Shown: piece by piece, positions 1-8,854 of the stretch
Layout of the letters: the number at the start of each line of letters is the position of its first letter
Position numbering within the stretch: position 1 is the stretch's first letter
Source of the DNA: an uncultured Helicobacter sp.
Lineage (GTDB): Bacteria > Campylobacterota > Campylobacteria > Campylobacterales > Helicobacteraceae
Assembly (NCBI GenBank): GCA_944326445.1
Contig: CALVDZ010000001.1
Location: 62,001 to 126,000, forward strand
DNA length: 64,000 nt
Direction of reading: 5' to 3'
The notes under the pieces: model-generated
Told to the model about the DNA's origin: nothing
The model's input: only the letters and a program-made list of their open reading frames with translations
Databases searched by the model: none
Made by a program: the position numbers and the translations under genes

Positions 1-2
1 CC

Positions 3-2225
3 ACCTACACGATTGCCCTTGTCGATGAGGGTTTGCTCAATCTCACGGATTTTGCCACACCCAATCCGTGGCAGTATTTTTATGCCAAGCTCGCCCTTGG
101 GCTTAGAATCTATGATAGCTATGATTTGATTGTGGGCAGGAGTCTTGGGAAGGTGCAAAAGATTCTAAAAATCGGTGGAGATGGCGTGGATTTGCAAAGC
201 TATAGTAAGCAAAAGGGCGATGAAAATGCCAATAGATTTAAACCCGTGGTGCTCTATAATGCCCCAAGCAAGACTGATGAGAAGGGCAATGTAAGATTAC
301 GATTTACAATGCCAACCTACATAGGCAGTGTGCGCGTGATGGTGGTGGGAGCTAGCGGCAAGCTCTATGGCTCAAGCTCCAAAAATATCCAAGTGAGCGC
401 GCCTGTGGTGATGCTCCCTACTATCCCGCGCGCGCTCAAAGTGGGCGATAGATTCCAAATACCTATTGAGGTGTTTGTCACCAAAGCCACCGATAGCAAA
501 GAGAGCGTGAAAAATGCCACAATAAGCATAAGCAGTGCTAAGGGGATTGTGAAGTTTAAGCAAGATTCACAAAACATCGTTTTTGATGGCAATAAGCCAC
601 GAAACATCGTCTTTGAAGCGGAGGTGCAAAATGAAGTGGGCGTGGAGACAATCACTCTAAGCGCGCATTCAGCACAAGGAGTGATGACAGATAGCATCGA
701 GATTGATATCAAAGCCATAAATCCTTTTATAAGCTCACAGAGCTCGCATTATCTCAAAAGTGATGAGGAGCTACATATCGTCGCGCCACAGGACTTTGTC
801 AAAGGCACAAACAAGGGGACAATCACTATTAGCAGCAATCCATTGCTAAATATCAATCATCGTGTGCGTTGGCTGGTGCATTATCCCTATGGGTGTATAG
901 AGCAGACGACTTCAAGCGTGCTGCCACAGCTCTATCTCGAGGCATTTGGGACATTTAAGGACATCGACAAAAAAGAGATTGTAGAAAACATCAATGCAGG
1001 CATTGCGCGCATAGGTGGGTTTGTAACGCCAAGTGGGGGCTTTGCGTATTGGCAGGGGGGAGCGCAGCCCAGCGAGTGGGGCTCGCACTATGCCGGGCAT
1101 TTTTTGGTATTGGCCAAAAAGCTTGGCTATTATGTGCCAGATTCTGTGTATAGGGGTTGGCTAGCGTATGAGAAAAACTTCGTAAAATCCTCTAGGGACG
1201 CAAGCTACAAGGCGTATCCACTCTTTTTGCTAGCTCTTGCTAATGAGCCAGAAATCGTGGTGATGAATGCCTTGTATGAGAGTGGTATGCGTGGGCTTAG
1301 CAACACAGACAAATGGCTGCTTGGCGCGGCGTATAAGATGGCGGGTTATGAGGAAATCGCAAAGAATATCACGCGGGATTTGAGTGTGAAAGTCAATGCC
1401 TCAAAGGAATACTACGCGTATAGCTATGGCTCGCCTTTGCGCGATGAAGCGATGATACTAGATAGCTACAAAATCATCTATGGCGGCGCGCACGAGGCGT
1501 TGTTTGATAGCATAAAAGCCGCGCTAGAATCTAGCAAATGGCTCTCAACCCAAGATTCAGGCTACGCACTTTTGAGCCTTGCAAATACGCAAAATGCGCA
1601 AGAAGAGGGCAAGCTCAAAGGCGTTATCAAGCGTAATGGCAAAAAAGAGAGTTTTTCAGAATCCACCCAAAGCCTTAGCTTTAGCCTCAATCAAGGCGAG
1701 GCATTTATAGAATCTAAAACGCCCCTATATGTCGCGTATGCGTGGGAGGGAATCCCTATGAGCGAGAGTATCAAACCAAGCTCTAGGGGGTTAGAAATAA
1801 AGCGGGAGTTTTATGATGAGTTTGGTAATGCACTTGATGTGAGCGAGCTAAAGAGTGCGAGTAGCTTTTGGATCGTGCTTAGAGTGGGCAATACTAGCGG
1901 CATAGGCGGGATTAGCAATATCGCACTCACACAGGCTCTGCCAAGTGGGTGGGAGATAGAGAATCTGCGCCTAAACCACGATGAGCTGCCAGAATTTATC
2001 CGCACCAAGCAGGGCAGAGAAGTGAGCTATACTGATATACGCGATGATAAGATTATGTGGTTTTTTGATATGCCTTATGGCAATAGCACACAGGTGGTGT
2101 TTGCTAAGATAAATGCCATCACGCCCGGGGATTACACGCTCCCAGCCGCTTATGCCGAGGCGATGTATGATAACAGCTTCCAAGCAGCCACCAGAAGCCA
2201 AAGCGTGAGGGTTTTGGCTAAATAA
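3..2225 (+). CDS. Alpha-2-macroglobulin family protein, C-terminal part (5' end outside window)
   Basis: The reading frame is open from the first bases of the window, so the true start lies upstream and only about 740 C-terminal residues are visible. Bacterial alpha-2-macroglobulins are periplasmic, often lipid-anchored protease traps. The visible part opens with the family's macroglobulin-domain text (VDEGLLNL, then TPNPW). It continues through beta-rich domains to a thioester motif C-I-E-Q encoded at 893-904 (context YPYGCIEQTT), followed by the alpha-helical thioester-containing domain (EWGSHYAGHF) and a receptor-binding-like C-terminus. The intact CxEQ motif suggests a working covalent trap rather than the thioester-less YfaS type. 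In many bacteria the neighbour is a penicillin-binding protein 1C gene, which would be upstream and cannot be checked here. Confidence 0.88.
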   Translation, partial: TYTIALVDEGLLNLTDFATPNPWQYFYAKLALGLRIYDSYDLIVGRSLGKVQKILKIGGDGVDLQSYSKQKGDENANRFKPVVLYNAPSKTDEKGNVRLRFTMPTYIGSVRVMVVGASGKLYGSSSKNIQVSAPVVMLPTIPRALKVGDRFQIPIEVFVTKATDSKESVKNATISISSAKGIVKFKQDSQNIVFDGNKPRNIVFEAEVQNEVGVETITLSAHSAQGVMTDSIEIDIKAINPFISSQSSHYLKSDEELHIVAPQDFVKGTNKGTITISSNPLLNINHRVRWLVHYPYGCIEQTTSSVLPQLYLEAFGTFKDIDKKEIVENINAGIARIGGFVTPSGGFAYWQGGAQPSEWGSHYAGHFLVLAKKLGYYVPDSVYRGWLAYEKNFVKSSRDASYKAYPLFLLALANEPEIVVMNALYESGMRGLSNTDKWLLGAAYKMAGYEEIAKNITRDLSVKVNASKEYYAYSYGSPLRDEAMILDSYKIIYGGAHEALFDSIKAALESSKWLSTQDSGYALLSLANTQNAQEEGKLKGVIKRNGKKESFSESTQSLSFSLNQGEAFIESKTPLYVAYAWEGIPMSESIKPSSRGLEIKREFYDEFGNALDVSELKSASSFWIVLRVGNTSGIGGISNIALTQALPSGWEIENLRLNHDELPEFIRTKQGREVSYTDIRDDKIMWFFDMPYGNSTQVVFAKINAITPGDYTLPAAYAEAMYDNSFQAATRSQSVRVLAK

Positions 2226-2238
2226 AGGCTTTGTCTGC

Positions 2239-2244
2239 TATAAT
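2239..2244 (+). promoter_or_regulatory. Candidate -10 box (TATAAT) for leuS
   Basis: A perfect TATAAT preceded by TGC lies 28 bases before the leuS ATG, in the short gap after the alpha-2-macroglobulin stop. Helicobacter housekeeping promoters rely mainly on the -10 box, so this likely starts the leuS-lptE-folC-csd-mfd transcript. No good -35 box is seen. Confidence 0.55.
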
Positions 2245-2271
2245 GGCTCAAAAACTTCGGAGTGTTAGGCG

Positions 2272-4728
2272 ATGAAAGCGTGTGAGAGTGTGTATGAACC
2301 AAAAATTATAGAATCTAAATGGCAGAAATTTTGGCAAGAACATAAGGTGTTTGAGCCAAAATCTAGCAGGGAGCTACCCAAAAAATACATTTTATCGATG
2401 TTTCCCTATCCTAGCGGTGCGATTCATATGGGGCACGTGCGTAATTACTGCATAGGCGATGCGCTCGCGCGCCATTATCGGCACAATGGCTTTAATGTCC
2501 TGCACCCTATGGGTTGGGATGCCTTTGGTATGCCTGCCGAAAATGCCGCTATCAAGCACAAAACACACCCCAAGCAATGGACTTATGCCAATATCGATAC
2601 AATGCGCGCCGAGCTCGCGTCTTTGGGACTGAGCTTCTCGCGTGATAGGGAGTTTGCGACTTGTGATCCTATCTATACGCGTTGGGAGCAAGAGTTTTTT
2701 ATCAAAATGTGGGAAAAGGGGCTCATCTACCGCAAAGAGGCGTATCTGAATTGGTGCCCAAACGATCAGACGGTGCTAGCAAATGAGCAGGTGATAGAGG
2801 GGAAATGCTGGCGGTGCGATACGCCCGTGGTGCAAAAGCAGATGTTTCAATACTATATCAAAATCACGCAGTATGCCCAAGAACTCCTTGATGACTTACA
2901 AACCTTGCAGGGGCATTGGGCAAGTCAAGTGCTGACTATGCAGCAAAATTGGATAGGCAAATCTAAGGGGCTAAATTTTGCCTTTACTTTGAGTGAGGAT
3001 TCTAAGCAAAAAACAGGCATAGAGAGCTTTGAGGTTTTTACGACGCGTTGTGATACGCTTTTTGGCGTTACTTATTGTGCGATCGCGCCCGAGCACCCAC
3101 TAGTGGATGCGCTTTTGCAAAGGGGATTGTTGGATGCTGCACAAGTGCGCAAGATAGAAGAGGTGCGTAAATTCCCCGCTAAAGAACGCTCGATGATGGA
3201 CAAAGAGGGCTTTGATCTAGGGCTTAGGGCTATCCACCCCCTTAGTGGCGAGGAGATACCTATCTGGGTGGCGAATTTTGTGCTCATAGAATACGCCAAT
3301 GGAGCAGTGATGGCGGTGCCCGCACACGATGAGCGCGATTATGAGTTTGCACAAAAATACGCCCTGCCCATTAAGCCCGTGCTCAAGCCCGGACTAGATT
3401 CACTGCCCTTTTGTGATGATGGCGAGCTTATAGAATCTGGCGCATTTAGCGGGCTTAAAGGTGCGCAGGCGCGTGAGCAAATCATCGCGTATTTTGAGGA
3501 GCGCAAACTAGGCAAGGGCGTGATTAACTACCGATTGCGCGATTGGGGCGTGTCTAGGCAGCGGTATTGGGGTGCGCCCATCCCGATGGTGCATTGCCCA
3601 CAATGTGGCATAGTGCCCGAAAAGATAGAGAATCTCCCCGTGCTTTTGCCCGATGATGTGCTCATTGATGGCGAGGGCAATCCACTGGACAAACACCCTA
3701 CATGGAAGCAGTGCAGTTGCCCTAAATGCGGCTCTAGCGCGCAGCGAGAGAGTGATACTATGGATACTTTTGTGCAGTCAAGCTGGTATTTTTTGCGCTA
3801 TGCCACGTCTAGGGAGCATTGGGAAGAGTGTGCGTTTAGGAGCGAGGATATAGCCTATTGGCTTAGTGTCGATGAGTATATTGGCGGGATTGAGCACGCG
3901 ATTTTGCATTTGCTTTATGCGCGATTTTTTACCAAAGTATTGCGGGATTTGGGCTATGTGAATCTGAGTGAGCCCTTTGCCAATCTCCTCACGCAAGGTA
4001 TGGTGCTAAAAGATGGCGCGAAAATGAGCAAGTCTAAGGGAAATGTCGTCAATCCAAATGAGCTTATCGCGCGCTATGGTGCGGATACGGCGCGGCTTTT
4101 TGTGCTCTTTGCCGCACCGCCTGTGCGTGAGCTAGAGTGGAATGATGCCGCGGTGGAGGGGGCGTTTAGATTCTTAAAGCGCGTTTGGGAGCGCAGTGGG
4201 CGTCTCAAACCCTGCACAAGCCTGCCTATTATAGAATCTAGCGTGCTTACTAAACAAGAAAAGCTCGCGCGCAAAAAAGTCTATGAAGCCCTGCAAAAAT
4301 CTCACGATATTTTTAGCAAAAAGCAATCTGGCTATGCGTTTAACACACTCATCGCAGCGTGTATGGAAGCCTTTAACGCGCTTAGCGAGCAGGACAATGA
4401 GGCGGTGTATAGCGAGGGGTATTTTATCCTGCTGCATATCCTAGAGCCTATCGTGCCCCATATCTGTTGGGAGCTTAGCGAGAGGTATTTTGGGCGTTCA
4501 AACTTCACGCCCATCGCGCTTGATACGGACGCGCTTAGGAGTGATGAGATACTTATGGCTATCACGGTTAATGGCAAAAAGCGCGCAGAAATCGAGGTGA
4601 GCACGGATATAGATGATAAAGAGCTGCTAGCTCTTAGCAAACAAAGCGTGGCAAAATGGCTTAGCGGCGAGATTATCAAAGAAATCGTGGTGCCAAAGAA
4701 ACTCGTGAATTTTGTGGTAAAAGCTTAA
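2272..4728 (+). CDS. leuS: Leucyl-tRNA synthetase
   Basis: Charges tRNA-Leu with leucine in the cytoplasm. The 818-residue length fits bacterial class Ia LeuRS. The HIGH-type signature is HMGH at residues 52-55 after FPYPSGAI, and the KMSKS loop is at residues 584-588 (KMSKSKGNVV). The editing (CP1) domain lies between, with the TTRCDTLFG and PAHDERD motifs of the post-transfer editing site. It starts the gene cluster leuS-lptE-unknown-folC-csd2-csd1-ccmA-mfd, an order I recall from H. pylori (HP1547 downwards) and in part from Campylobacter. Recognition is firm. Confidence 0.98.
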   Translation: MKACESVYEPKIIESKWQKFWQEHKVFEPKSSRELPKKYILSMFPYPSGAIHMGHVRNYCIGDALARHYRHNGFNVLHPMGWDAFGMPAENAAIKHKTHPKQWTYANIDTMRAELASLGLSFSRDREFATCDPIYTRWEQEFFIKMWEKGLIYRKEAYLNWCPNDQTVLANEQVIEGKCWRCDTPVVQKQMFQYYIKITQYAQELLDDLQTLQGHWASQVLTMQQNWIGKSKGLNFAFTLSEDSKQKTGIESFEVFTTRCDTLFGVTYCAIAPEHPLVDALLQRGLLDAAQVRKIEEVRKFPAKERSMMDKEGFDLGLRAIHPLSGEEIPIWVANFVLIEYANGAVMAVPAHDERDYEFAQKYALPIKPVLKPGLDSLPFCDDGELIESGAFSGLKGAQAREQIIAYFEERKLGKGVINYRLRDWGVSRQRYWGAPIPMVHCPQCGIVPEKIENLPVLLPDDVLIDGEGNPLDKHPTWKQCSCPKCGSSAQRESDTMDTFVQSSWYFLRYATSREHWEECAFRSEDIAYWLSVDEYIGGIEHAILHLLYARFFTKVLRDLGYVNLSEPFANLLTQGMVLKDGAKMSKSKGNVVNPNELIARYGADTARLFVLFAAPPVRELEWNDAAVEGAFRFLKRVWERSGRLKPCTSLPIIESSVLTKQEKLARKKVYEALQKSHDIFSKKQSGYAFNTLIAACMEAFNALSEQDNEAVYSEGYFILLHILEPIVPHICWELSERYFGRSNFTPIALDTDALRSDEILMAITVNGKKRAEIEVSTDIDDKELLALSKQSVAKWLSGEIIKEIVVPKKLVNFVVKA

Positions 4729-4732
4729 GGTA

Positions 4733-5350
4733 ATGAAGCATATTGTGGCGTTGGTGGCGTTGCTCTTTGTGGCTTGTGGGTATGTGCCCGTGGCGAGCTT
4801 TAGCGATAAAGTCTTTGGGGAGGGCGTGTATGTGCAGATAACGATGGATCCGCAGCTCCCTGAAGCCTCCGTGGGCGCTAAAGACGCGATAAATCTCGCG
4901 GTGCTCACGCGTCTAAACAACTCCCTAGCTTCCAAACAAAGTGCCCAAACAATCATCGATATGCGCGTGCTTTCAGTCAGTAGCACGCCTGTGGCATACG
5001 ACAACAACGGCTTTGTGAGCCATTATCGCGCCACGGTGAGCTTGTCCTTTAATGTGCGCAATAAAAATGGCACGAGCTTTAATGCAAGCAGCTCGGGGTA
5101 TTATGACTACGCGGCGAGCTCCACCTCGGCATTGCTGATTGAAGAATCCAAGCTGGGCGCAGTGTCAAACGCAACTGTGCAAGCACTTGATAAATTTATC
5201 TCGCAAGTCGCCTACCAAGCCGCGCGTGAGGATATGGACAAGCGCAAAAAAGAAAATGCGCGCAAAGAGGCAGAATCTAAAGCGATTTTAGAATCTAAAA
5301 AGCCTCTAGATTCTAAAAAGTCAGAATCTAAAAAATCTGGTGCTAAATAA
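4733..5350 (+). CDS. lptE: LptE-like LPS-assembly lipoprotein
   Basis: A 205-residue protein starting 4 bases after leuS. The N-terminus is a lipoprotein signal peptide: a Lys-His start, a hydrophobic run and a lipobox ending VAC-G, so Cys15 would be lipidated. The position directly after leuS matches that of lptE (RlpB) in many Gram-negatives and of HP1546 in H. pylori. LptE plugs the LptD barrel that inserts LPS into the outer membrane. The last 40 residues are a charged low-complexity tail (repeated ESK, DSKK) written by AGAATCTAAA/AGATTCTAAA repeats at 5275-5340. This tail is probably not part of the folded domain. The function rests on context and lipobox more than on sequence identity. 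Confidence 0.75.
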   Translation: MKHIVALVALLFVACGYVPVASFSDKVFGEGVYVQITMDPQLPEASVGAKDAINLAVLTRLNNSLASKQSAQTIIDMRVLSVSSTPVAYDNNGFVSHYRATVSLSFNVRNKNGTSFNASSSGYYDYAASSTSALLIEESKLGAVSNATVQALDKFISQVAYQAAREDMDKRKKENARKEAESKAILESKKPLDSKKSESKKSGAK

Positions 5351-5351
5351 A

Positions 5352-6638
5352 ATGCAATCTCTAAAAGAACTCATCCTAGAAACCCTCCAATTCACACAAA
5401 ACCTAGATGAGCAAGAGCGCGCAAGGCTACTAGCACAAAAAATCTCGGCACGCTACGCCCCACAAGATCTCGCAAGAGAGAGCAAAAATCAAAGCAAAAG
5501 CGGTGCGCTCAATGTCGTGTTATTACGCTTTGTGCGCGCTCTTTTTTCTCCAAATATGCGCCAAAAGTATGATTATCTTTTTAAAATCGGCTCGCTCCAC
5601 ACGTTACAAGGACAAGAGGAGCTTTATGAAGCGTGGCTACACGCCTATAATGCACACATACACACGGATATTTTGCACACACTCTCCATGCTTGCGATGA
5701 GTGCCTTAAAAAGCGAAATTTTGTGCAATCGTGGGGGCGAAGGCGGTGTGCATGCAAATGAGCGCACCGAGCTTTTGGATAGGCTTGCACAAGATCCTAG
5801 CAATGTCGTCGAGCTAGGTGGGGCTATTACGCAGGCTATAGCGCAGGATTCTAAACGCGAAAAAGAGGCGTGTGAGCAAATCGCAAAATACATAGGCGAA
5901 GCCTTGTTTGAGGCTGTGAGCACGCAGCTAGGCATTAAAGCTAATACTGAATCTAAAAAAAAGTCGAGTGATTTTGTATTTGAGATGTTGCACAAAGACT
6001 TGCTCAAAAGCTTGCAGGCAACTACGCAAGCCTATTGTGAAAAAATCATTGCACTTTTTAGCTCATCACAGAATCTAAACGCGCCACAAAATCCGCGAGA
6101 TTTGCACACATTAAAGGATTTGCAAAATCCACAGAATCTAGGCGCAAAGACTTCTTTGCAAAAAGATTCTAAGCCCTCCCAAGAATTTTCCCCTGTGGGC
6201 TGTGCGTATAAGGCGGACTTTTTTACCAAAGATTTTGGTGCGGCATGGGAGCAGACTTTGCGCGTCTTTGAGGAGAGTGAGGGCGTGCTGTGTGTCATTC
6301 GTGTGTTTAACCATCGTCAGATTGCGCGCTCCTTTGGCACAGAGGGCTACGATAGGCAGGTGCGTATGCTAAAGCAGATGTTTTTGCGCCATTTTGAATC
6401 TATGCGTAAAAATCGCGATGTGTTTATGCCCAAAGATGGCGTATTGTATCTGTTGCTAGAGGGCGATCTAAGTGCGATAGAGCGCGCCTTTGATGACTTT
6501 TGTCATAAGCTCTCTGAGCAAGTGTTTTCTTACAAAGAGCACCATGAGATTTTAGAATTTGATGGTCGGCTTTTCACGCGCTCAAGCGATTTTTTGCAGA
6601 CACTCACCAATCTTTTGGCTTATATCAAAGAAGTGTGA
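5352..6638 (+). CDS. Conserved epsilonproteobacterial protein with a degenerate GGDEF-like C-terminal domain
   Basis: A 428-residue cytoplasmic protein. The ATG at 5352 follows the lptE stop immediately; a GTG at 5340 is the alternative. The N-terminal 230 residues are helical and of unknown function. A linker of about 50 residues (NAPQNPRD, LHTLKDLQNPQNL) is repeat-like and partly written by AGAATCT motifs. From about residue 285 the pattern VIRVFNHRQIARSFG then YDRQVRMLKQMF resembles the start of a GGDEF domain (IDIDHFKxINDxYG). Where GG(D/E)EF should stand there is PKDGVLY, so cyclase activity is not expected. It may act as a binding or scaffold domain. A gene in the same slot between the lptE and folC homologues occurs in Campylobacter. 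Confidence 0.6.
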   Translation: MQSLKELILETLQFTQNLDEQERARLLAQKISARYAPQDLARESKNQSKSGALNVVLLRFVRALFSPNMRQKYDYLFKIGSLHTLQGQEELYEAWLHAYNAHIHTDILHTLSMLAMSALKSEILCNRGGEGGVHANERTELLDRLAQDPSNVVELGGAITQAIAQDSKREKEACEQIAKYIGEALFEAVSTQLGIKANTESKKKSSDFVFEMLHKDLLKSLQATTQAYCEKIIALFSSSQNLNAPQNPRDLHTLKDLQNPQNLGAKTSLQKDSKPSQEFSPVGCAYKADFFTKDFGAAWEQTLRVFEESEGVLCVIRVFNHRQIARSFGTEGYDRQVRMLKQMFLRHFESMRKNRDVFMPKDGVLYLLLEGDLSAIERAFDDFCHKLSEQVFSYKEHHEILEFDGRLFTRSSDFLQTLTNLLAYIKEV

Positions 6639-6647
6639 AGGAATGTG

Positions 6648-7940
6648 ATGGAGCCAGATTCTGTAGATTCTAAGGGCCTTTGGTGCGCACAAAGTCTCTG
6701 GGAGTTTTTAGAATCCAAAGGGCAAGAATACGCGCCCTTTGATCCCAAGCGCGCTCATAGAATCTATGCCAAACTCGCCCCTATGCTTAAGCTAGAGCAT
6801 TTAAAGATAATCCATATTTTGGGCACAAATGGCAAGGGAAGCACGGGGAGATTTATCACACTTGGGCTTTTGCAATGTGGGCATAGGGTGCTGCATTTTA
6901 GCTCGCCGCATTTGTGGCACTTTAGGGAGCGGTTTTATCGTAATGGTGGCGATGTGAGTGATGAGGAGCTAGAGGAGGCGCATAGGGCTTTGCAACGCTT
7001 TGGGTTTGTGTGCGAGGCGAGTTATTTTGAGTATGCGACATTTTTGGGGCTTTATCTGGCGCAGGAATGCGATTTTTTGGTGCTTGAGGCGGGACTTGGT
7101 GGGGAGTTTGACTCCACAAGCGTATTGAGGGCGCATTTGAGCGTCTTTACGCCTATTGGGGTCGATCACAAAGACTTTTTGGGAGCGGATATAGAATCTA
7201 TTGCGGGCACTAAGCTCCGCGCTATGGGGGATAATGTGCTGCTCGCCCCGCAGCCCTATGCACAGAGCTCGCTCATAGCACGCGCGATAGCTAAAGAGCG
7301 GGGCGCGAGATTGTGTGAGCTAGGGATTATAGAATCTAGTGCGCAGCTATGCACACAGATTGAGGCGTTTTGTGCGTGCTTTGGGCTAGAATCTAGAGAG
7401 GAAAATGAGTGGTGGCAGGCGTATAGGGCGTATGTGGCACGCTATGGGTATGCGGAGTTTTTGGCGCAAAATCTTTTGGTGGCAAGCTTTGTGTGGCGTT
7501 TTTTTGGGCTTAGGGTGGATTGTGGCAATCTCGCAGTGCTTGACTTGCGGGGGCGTTGTGAGTGGCTTAGGCCTCATATTTTGCTTGATGTGGGGCATAA
7601 TGAGGAGTGTGCAAGGGCTCTAAAATCAGTCATAGAGCAAAGTTTTGGGCAAAGGCGCGTGATTTTGGTGTATAATACTTATTTTGATAAGTCAGTCCGG
7701 CATATTTTGGCATTGCTCAAGCCCTGTATCCAAGAAGTGTGGATATTCCCCCTAGTGGATAATCCTCGTGTGATTGCACGCAGTGATTTGGAGGCGATAC
7801 TAGGCGATTTGGGGATTGTTTATAGGGATTTTGTGCGTGAAGAGATGAGAGATTCTCAAGATTATGTGGTTTTTGGATCTTTTAGTGTAGTCGCTGGATT
7901 TTTGGACATATTTGAAGGAGAGCTATGCAAAACAAACTAA
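6648..7940 (+). CDS. folC: Bifunctional folylpolyglutamate/dihydrofolate synthase
   Basis: Adds glutamate to folates using ATP. The Mur-ligase-type P-loop GTNGKGST is near residue 60, followed by SSPHLWHFRERF (the family's SPHL box) and later GLGGEFDSTS and the C-terminal DVGHNEECA. Its 430 residues are normal for FolC. The ATG at 6648 has AAGGA five bases upstream; a GTG at 6645 is too close to it. It overlaps csd2 by 16 bases, suggesting coupled translation. The position between the GGDEF-like protein and csd2 matches HP1545. Confidence 0.95.
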   Translation: MEPDSVDSKGLWCAQSLWEFLESKGQEYAPFDPKRAHRIYAKLAPMLKLEHLKIIHILGTNGKGSTGRFITLGLLQCGHRVLHFSSPHLWHFRERFYRNGGDVSDEELEEAHRALQRFGFVCEASYFEYATFLGLYLAQECDFLVLEAGLGGEFDSTSVLRAHLSVFTPIGVDHKDFLGADIESIAGTKLRAMGDNVLLAPQPYAQSSLIARAIAKERGARLCELGIIESSAQLCTQIEAFCACFGLESREENEWWQAYRAYVARYGYAEFLAQNLLVASFVWRFFGLRVDCGNLAVLDLRGRCEWLRPHILLDVGHNEECARALKSVIEQSFGQRRVILVYNTYFDKSVRHILALLKPCIQEVWIFPLVDNPRVIARSDLEAILGDLGIVYRDFVREEMRDSQDYVVFGSFSVVAGFLDIFEGELCKTN

Positions 7941-8848
7941 CGATTTCCATCATCGATGGCGATACTTTCAAGCAATTTAGCGTGCATAAGATTATCAAAC
8001 GCGTGCTTTTGTATGTGTTGCTTGCGCTTGGAGTGGCGTTGGTGGTGTATTTTGTGATGGTGAGGTTTTTGGTAGGGGAGCTTGATGAGATTATCGCCGA
8101 AAAAAACAAGGCAAGGGAACAATTCCAAGAGCTCTATGAAAAAAATAGCGAGCTAGCACGCAGCGTGGAGTATAAAACCAATGAGCTCTTAAAGGCAAAT
8201 ATGCAGATTAGCGAGCTAGAAAAAATCGTGAGCATTCACAAAAACCTTGATACGCAGGTTGATGAGCAAGATATTGATTTGGACACTTTGAGTGATGAGC
8301 AAAAGCAAATGGTGCTAAAGATTATGCCTAATGGCGATCCGGTGCGTGGGTATAGCTGGGAGGCGTTGGCTACACAAGATACAGAGCAGAGTGTAGCGCA
8401 CTCCTGGATCTATGAAGTCCCAAGGGGCACGCCGGTGTATGCGACTGCAAATGGGATAGTAGATAGTGTAGGCAACTCACGAAGCGGAAGCTATGGCGTG
8501 TATGTCAAGCTAGCGCATTCTTTTGGCTTTACCTCAAGATACGCGCATTTAGATTCTATGGTGGTGCAAAAGGGCGAGTTTGTGGCAAAAGGGCAGCTTA
8601 TCGGCTATAGCGGGCAGAGTGGTGGTGCTAAAAAAGATGGGCTTTTGTATGAGCTGCGCTTTTTGGGCACGCCGTTGCACACGATGGATTATGCGTTATG
8701 GAATCTCGATAATTTTAATGCAGTTACCAAAAATAAAGACAGGATTGATTGGAAAAGTCTTGTGTGGGCGCTTGATGATCTTGCACAGATTCACACTTAT
8801 AGGACTGCGCAGGTGGATTCAAACCCAAATAAAGTGAGCATAGAGTAG
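7925..8848 (+). CDS. csd2: Csd2-like M23 peptidase homologue lacking catalytic residues
   Basis: A 307-residue inner-membrane-anchored periplasmic protein: one transmembrane segment (about residues 25-48), a coiled coil (about 55-110) and a C-terminal LytM/M23 fold. The zinc site is broken. Where Csd1 has HTGID this protein has HSWIY, and where Csd1 has HLHYE it has GLLYE, so it should not cleave peptidoglycan. In H. pylori the equivalent Csd2 (HP1544) is a catalytically deficient partner of Csd1 needed for helical shape. It lies directly before csd1 with a 6-base gap. Assignment is by synteny and motifs. Confidence 0.88.
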   Translation: MQNKLTISIIDGDTFKQFSVHKIIKRVLLYVLLALGVALVVYFVMVRFLVGELDEIIAEKNKAREQFQELYEKNSELARSVEYKTNELLKANMQISELEKIVSIHKNLDTQVDEQDIDLDTLSDEQKQMVLKIMPNGDPVRGYSWEALATQDTEQSVAHSWIYEVPRGTPVYATANGIVDSVGNSRSGSYGVYVKLAHSFGFTSRYAHLDSMVVQKGEFVAKGQLIGYSGQSGGAKKDGLLYELRFLGTPLHTMDYALWNLDNFNAVTKNKDRIDWKSLVWALDDLAQIHTYRTAQVDSNPNKVSIE

Positions 8849-8854
8849 ATTCTG

